Assembly: GCA_023378805.1 (NCBI GenBank)
Contig: JAMCSQ010000047.1
Location: 1 to 18,699 of the forward strand
DNA: 18,699 nt
Origin: Candidatus Parvarchaeota archaeon
GTDB lineage: Archaea; Nanobdellota; Nanobdellia; Parvarchaeales; Parvarchaeaceae
Direction of reading: 5' to 3'
Shown: piece by piece, positions 16,001 to 18,699 of the stretch
How positions within the stretch are numbered: position 1 is the first letter of the stretch
Layout: each line of letters opens with the position of its first letter
The notes under the pieces: model-generated
The model's input: only the letters and a program-made list of their open reading frames with translations
Database searches by the model: none
Told to the model about the DNA's origin: nothing
Made by a program: the position numbers and the translations under genes

Positions 16001-16231
16001 TAAATTCAGTTCTATCTCTACTTCACTTACTTTTTTCTTAGAGGCCTTTTCTTTTACCTGCTCTAGTTTTTCCGATTCTTTTTTCAGTAAGTCTATCTTT
16101 TCTTCTTCTTTTTTTAACTCTGCTTCTTCTTTTTTTACCTGGACTTCCTCTTTCTTGATTTCTTGCTCTATCTTTCTTTCCTCTTTGGAAGCTTCCTGCT
16201 CGATTCTTTTAAGTTCATTCTCTTCGACCAT
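13025..16231 (-). CDS. aglB: AglB/STT3 oligosaccharyltransferase with N-terminal charged coiled coil
   Basis: Catalytic enzyme of archaeal N-glycosylation; it moves a glycan from a dolichol carrier to Asn in N-X-S/T on the outer face of the membrane. Residues 1 to about 68 are a Glu/Lys-rich coiled coil on the cytoplasmic side, not usual for AglB. About 13 membrane helices follow. The first external loop holds the metal-binding G-x-D motif (SGLDPYTF, near 152). The flexible external loop 5 holds the TIXE motif (SQTIAEYAP, near 450). The C-terminal soluble domain contains the diagnostic WWDYGYW at about residues 731-737. FDKLYLL near 977 matches the region before the DK/MI helix. At 1068 residues it is longer than most AglB proteins. 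It lies next to a flippase and a sugar-phosphate isomerase and overlaps cmk. Confidence 0.97.
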   Translation of the reverse strand: MVEENELKRIEQEASKEERKIEQEIKKEEVQVKKEEAELKKEEEKIDLLKKESEKLEQVKEKASKKKVSEVEIELNLSAFKVFFNTAYNILIKKRVLFYILLILAVTVGFGSFIPGGWSIHTASVPALLNPLQSNSPLIGNNYLGMGGSLSGLDPYTFYIQMQNILKTGNVPAVNHLEYLPLGLPSRTDELMVSFFGAYSARLVDPIVKGAVPMTSFMFLPAFFAIFSSLLLFLIALELFGDYWIASISAFILPAFLTFLSRSTAGFSQKTSLGFMFILLTIFFLSKSLKSKRTRSKMVYGLATGIATGLAAAASGYSNYPILVIPIIYIMIVLLGYAKKGDMLAYILFAIWVPIKVSFVTFTFSDVIHSALYYPMLFSYVLVLFKLIVYDRYKHKLKIPLINNGFSIAVYSIIISLVVVALTGLDTLKHAFSRVESEFIHPLGVGIVNPVSQTIAEYAPLNLTQRVQDFNFLIGSFGINFLLFCAGAVFLLYIVLKRFKHWYIPFLLSVPFVLMLNGGTFSHNSTSYSFLFIFIALDFIPLGYLFLHKNEMESKSVLSLVLFLTLISLIMLIVMWNMDSSVNNYKYGAVALVVIFILEFAFDKQEDVNMLSLLAIIPLFFFVATVILSNVESRLLEPTELAAAIIIPFAIVYFFRGSINITNRLFKNSPKNIVIVSAIIVIIAIAFVAADLHSSLSLSYQTAQSSGSGLLLWGPTLQWVSQNTPVNTSIISWWDYGYWEEAIANRTAVADGSNAYGYQSMIAKYFFEATSPYVYSTYLHYIHQPTYAVISGSEVEKFSAISTIALEPTSFTPMTETNATINSQNIGNKSYKYLLDFGDVNGQIAPIYSNATIPGLPGNANNDLLVEVLIPLNASSNGVITSMGNPYGIIYNELTAQFSNPLPLDYNCVYSVGCKEVANNGIPGGMMLLNATNSVDLHIGGIPQAPGGYEVLPITMSQFGNSPSLLYMPNETINTLFDKLYLLNESIPGFKLLYTDNLPVNSLLSIENQVLTNVNVYQINYTELSKYMLTGECSISPSAQNYCDNLSYLPAVFANYSKLISNTHINQS

Positions 16232-16257
16232 AATTCAAATATATAGAGAAATTACTA

Positions 16258-16275
16258 CTGATTATTAAACCTTTC
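16258..16275 (-). promoter_or_regulatory. Promoter of the aglB-cmk unit
   Basis: The minus strand has TCGAAAGGTTTAATAATC, a BRE-like CGAAA then TTTAATAA, about 35 nt before the ATG at 16231. Confidence 0.4.
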
Positions 16276-16278
16276 GAA

Positions 16279-17058
16279 TTAGAAATCCTGCGATTCGATA
16301 TCCCAAGAATCGTGCTTCCAAAGCAGAAATTCTGGTTTATTTAAGAAAATAAAATGTTCTGGGTGGGCTATATACTCATCATATATGCTCTTTGAATAAT
16401 CAAGGAAAGGCAGTTTCTCTGCTTCACTGTGTTTAAGTGTCGTTTCTTTGTAATTTTTGTTTAAAACTATATTTCCATTCCTTAAAAGAAAGAGAGCACC
16501 GCCGCCCATAGCCTGTACTGACTTATAATCAGAATCAAACGTAGAATTAACTAAATTTGCCTCAATTAGAAGGCCTTTTCCGACATTGATTGAGAAATGA
16601 CCGTAATTTGGCGGCATTATGATTTTATCCCCTGCTTTTGCGTGTATAAGCTCTAGATCAAAGCTGCCATCTTCGTTCTTTTTCTGCAAAAGATACACCG
16701 CTTCGCCGCTTATTATTTCATACAGCTCTGGGTAAGCCAGTCCTTTTTCAACTAATGGATGATAATGTCCAAGGGTCTTTGTAAACTCCCCTCCTAAATC
16801 ATAATTTTCAATCACAGTAACATCATATCTTATGCTGTGTGCTGAGAAAACTGTTGCATTCTTTACAACCCCTGCTGCTCTATACATCCTATATATTATA
16901 TCCGTCTTGTTTTTGCTATTTATAAATTCCTTATTGAATAATACCTCTTTCATTTCACCGACTTTGCGAACTGAAAAAGTTACTTCCTTGCCATCAGCAA
17001 ACAGCTTTCTTTCTTTTTCGTCAAATTCAAGATCAACTGCTTTAACGTTAAGTTTCAT
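16279..17058 (-). CDS. pgiA: Glucose-6-phosphate isomerase, cupin type
   Basis: Archaeal cupin phosphoglucose isomerase (PF06560), interconverting glucose-6-P and fructose-6-P in the cytoplasm. Metal ligands are visible: H98 and H100 (GHYHP), E111 (PELYE) and H154 (NYGH), matching the H, H, E, H set of the Pyrococcus enzyme. The loop between the second His and the Glu is a few residues longer than in Pyrococcus. Residues 1-60 and the last 50 residues flank the cupin core; the length of 259 is above the roughly 190 of the Pyrococcus form. It can feed sugar phosphate into glycan precursors for the neighbouring flippase and AglB. Its promoter overlaps the end of the flippase gene, so it has its own transcript as well as possible read-through. 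Confidence 0.93.
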   Translation of the reverse strand: MKLNVKAVDLEFDEKERKLFADGKEVTFSVRKVGEMKEVLFNKEFINSKNKTDIIYRMYRAAGVVKNATVFSAHSIRYDVTVIENYDLGGEFTKTLGHYHPLVEKGLAYPELYEIISGEAVYLLQKKNEDGSFDLELIHAKAGDKIIMPPNYGHFSINVGKGLLIEANLVNSTFDSDYKSVQAMGGGALFLLRNGNIVLNKNYKETTLKHSEAEKLPFLDYSKSIYDEYIAHPEHFIFLNKPEFLLWKHDSWDIESQDF

Positions 17059-17080
17059 AATACTAGAAATACTTGCTAAG

Positions 17081-17096
17081 TTTAATACTTTTTATA
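17081..17096 (-). promoter_or_regulatory. pgiA promoter inside the flippase C-terminal codons
   Basis: The minus strand reads TATAAAAAGTATTAAA. It carries the window's common AAAAAGTAT core, about 28 nt before the pgiA ATG. The same bases encode the last residues YKKY and the stop of the flippase. Confidence 0.5.
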
Positions 17097-18626
17097 GAAA
17101 GTCTTAACAAACTTATCCGCTTTAAGGAGCTTGATTATAAATCTAATTTCCTTATTACTCACGGTTCTTGTAACGTATAGCATTAAAACATAGAAAACGA
17201 GTGCGGCGATCAAAAGCAGCGGCAGATATGCCAACCTTGTAACAAGCTTTAGAAGAAGGTAAAGGAAAAGACCCATTAATAAAACGGATACGATCGCTTT
17301 TAACAGCTCTTTGTATGGTAACTTTATTTTTATATACTTTGAAACTAGAATCAAATTTACTACTAAAGTAGATAAGGTAACAGCAAGGTATGCAATCGCC
17401 GCGCCTACAGAATATAAAAGCGGGACTAGTATAACGGTAAGGGCTATTCCGACTACCGCTCCTGTTATCACCGAGTACATTGCATATTTCTGCTTACCTG
17501 TTGCACTTAAAACCTGTGTAATCGGCCCAAATATGCTGGATATAAGAACAGGTATAAGGAGAATTATAAATGGAGTTTCGGCGCCTATAAAGGTAGATTT
17601 GTAGAGGTATGAAATTAATTTTGGCGCAGATATTATGGAAGCTGTAACAAGTGGAAAAGTAAGCAGGAAAGAATATTTTATAAGGCTATGTTGAACCCTG
17701 TAAAACCCTTCAAACTGCTTTCTTTCGAAAAACTTGGTTATTGATGCAAAGAAAGCAGATCCTACAGCGGCAGCTGGCAGGCCAAGCATACCTGCCATTA
17801 TCAAACCTACTCTGTAAAAACTTACTGATGAGATGTTAGGAGAGACTGCTCCAAGAAACAACGCTATAACTGGCCCATAAGACAGTGAGATTATTGCCAT
17901 TATATATGAAAAATTCCTATAGCTGTAGAAATGGGTTAAATCTTCCTTTTCCGGCCTTGCTGACTTTGGAAAGCCGTTTATGGAGCGGTATAAAAGAAAA
18001 AGGCCTACAGTTGCGGTTACAAGATAAACTACATCATAAAATTTAATTGCGCCTATCAAACCAAATCCTAGGTATATTACTACCAGCTGCATTAAACGTA
18101 GAAAATCATATAATACTCCTGTAATAAAACTGTTGTTCATCTTCTGGAAACCTATAAATGAAGGTTCTGTGAAATTACCAGAAAGAGAATAGAAAACAAG
18201 TCCGAAAGCAAGTATCTTTATGAGATAGCCTACTTCTGCTGAATGGTATATAGAGGCAATTACGCCGGAAAGAGAAAATAAGACTATAGACGCAATAAGA
18301 GATGAAATTACTACAAGGATAAAATAATGCTTAATGACCCATATTAATCTGGAACCAGAATTTTGTGCACGATATTTTGATATTGCATACTGAACTGCTG
18401 AATTTACACCCAAGCCGGCAATAGTTGAAGCAAAGCCCCAATAGAGAACGACTACTGTATAATAACCGTAGTTTGTGGGCCCTAGGAACCTTACTAAAAG
18501 AACGCTGATAAGAAAGGAAACAAAGAACTTTGAGCCTGAACGGAGGAAACCGTACACGCTATTTGAAGCCACCAATCCCTGCTCTTCTTCTATGTTTATT
18601 TCATCGCTGCTGACAGGCTGTTCCAT
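17082..18626 (-). CDS. Lipid-linked oligosaccharide flippase (Wzx/MATE-like)
   Basis: A 514-residue polytopic protein of the polysaccharide-transporter/MOP superfamily. The N-terminus has a short acidic cytoplasmic tail, then SNSVYGFLRSGSKFF and LLVRFLGPTNYGYYTVV, the usual opening of Wzx/RfbX-type flippases (conserved G.e.YG.y in TM1-2). About 14 hydrophobic helices follow in two bundles. Its likely role is moving lipid-linked glycans from the inner to the outer leaflet, where AglB uses them. It ends inside the pgiA promoter and starts about 30 nt from an IS200/IS605-type element end, which may have displaced its native upstream region. Transport of another lipid-linked polymer is the main alternative. 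Confidence 0.93.
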   Translation of the reverse strand: MEQPVSSDEINIEEEQGLVASNSVYGFLRSGSKFFVSFLISVLLVRFLGPTNYGYYTVVVLYWGFASTIAGLGVNSAVQYAISKYRAQNSGSRLIWVIKHYFILVVISSLIASIVLFSLSGVIASIYHSAEVGYLIKILAFGLVFYSLSGNFTEPSFIGFQKMNNSFITGVLYDFLRLMQLVVIYLGFGLIGAIKFYDVVYLVTATVGLFLLYRSINGFPKSARPEKEDLTHFYSYRNFSYIMAIISLSYGPVIALFLGAVSPNISSVSFYRVGLIMAGMLGLPAAAVGSAFFASITKFFERKQFEGFYRVQHSLIKYSFLLTFPLVTASIISAPKLISYLYKSTFIGAETPFIILLIPVLISSIFGPITQVLSATGKQKYAMYSVITGAVVGIALTVILVPLLYSVGAAIAYLAVTLSTLVVNLILVSKYIKIKLPYKELLKAIVSVLLMGLFLYLLLKLVTRLAYLPLLLIAALVFYVLMLYVTRTVSNKEIRFIIKLLKADKFVKTFYKKY

Positions 18627-18655
18627 TAAAACACATGCTATTCTCTACTCGTATT

Positions 18656-18699
18656 GTGACATCCTCCCATGAATGAATTCATGGGCTTCCAGCTCCTAT
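18656..18699 (-). mobile_element. End of an IS200/IS605-family (TnpB-type) element, partial
   Basis: Read on the minus strand, this is GGAAGCCCATGAA, TTCA, TTCATGGG, then AGGATGTCAC. An 8-bp hairpin (18666-18685) is framed by GGAAG and GAGGATGTCAC, the well-known right-end signature found just after tnpB genes in archaeal and bacterial IS200/IS605 elements. The body would lie to the right, outside the window, transcribed leftward. The boundary is probably near 18656. No transposase codons are visible in the 44 bases present. Confidence 0.7.

Noticed and set aside
1..18699. CRISPR array or large direct repeats
   Set aside because: No regularly spaced repeats were seen; the only mobile-element signal is at the right edge.

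Overview
The window reads as a low-GC archaeal chromosome segment. The rRNA carries an archaeal 5' end and the archaeal '915' signature. L21e, RpoF, a DUF655 protein, Cbf5, a cupin-type phosphoglucose isomerase and AglB are archaeal protein types, and one tRNA has an intron at the archaeal position 37/38. A thermopsin-family acid protease, the small divergent proteins and the odd 16S bases suggest an acidophilic, ultrasmall (ARMAN/Parvarchaeota- or Micrarchaeota-like, DPANN) archaeon. That placement is inference; no database was searched.

Layout. 31-1529 (-): 16S rRNA with its leader and promoter up to about 1717. 1838-3932 (-): a membrane protein behind a HIT-family hydrolase, then a 213-residue protein with a possible metal site. 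4136-5353 (+): a membrane-anchored, sequon-rich thermopsin. 5383-8291 (-): a 14-TM MFS exporter and a CtlX-like citrulline/guanidino hydrolase. 8434-9850 (-): tRNA-Trp with a 39-nt intron directly abutting the DUF655 gene, the L21e-RpoF-DUF655 information-processing operon, and a tRNA-Leu whose anticodon reads AAG. 9948-11108 (+): a CPA2 cation/proton antiporter. 11206-12356 (-): tRNA-Pro(CGG) and cbf5. 12468-18626 (-): cytidylate kinase overlapping aglB, phosphoglucose isomerase and a Wzx-like flippase, i.e. a lipid-linked glycan flipping and protein N-glycosylation block. At the right edge lies the end of an IS200/IS605 (TnpB-type) element.

The standout is cbf5. Its reading frame is broken by a UGA inside the catalytic loop, but the frame is identical on both sides. 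Removing exactly 12 nt (12113-12124) removes the UGA and restores GTLDPNVTG, creating the catalytic Asp codon across the junction. The flanks fold into a relaxed bulge-helix-loop version of the archaeal bulge-helix-bulge splice motif, with both cuts at the expected place. This looks like a minute protein-gene intron removed by the tRNA-splicing endonuclease. The tRNA-Trp intron in the same window carries the same seven bases at its 3' splice site.

Functionally the window combines translation and RNA modification (16S, tRNAs, L21e, Cbf5, DUF655), transcription (RpoF), surface glycosylation (flippase, AglB) with an obvious glycosylation target (thermopsin, about 19 N-X-S/T sites), and ion and drug transport. 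Most promoters share a strong A-rich BRE plus TATA element, and transcripts appear mostly leaderless. No Shine-Dalgarno sequence was seen even at genes internal to operons.
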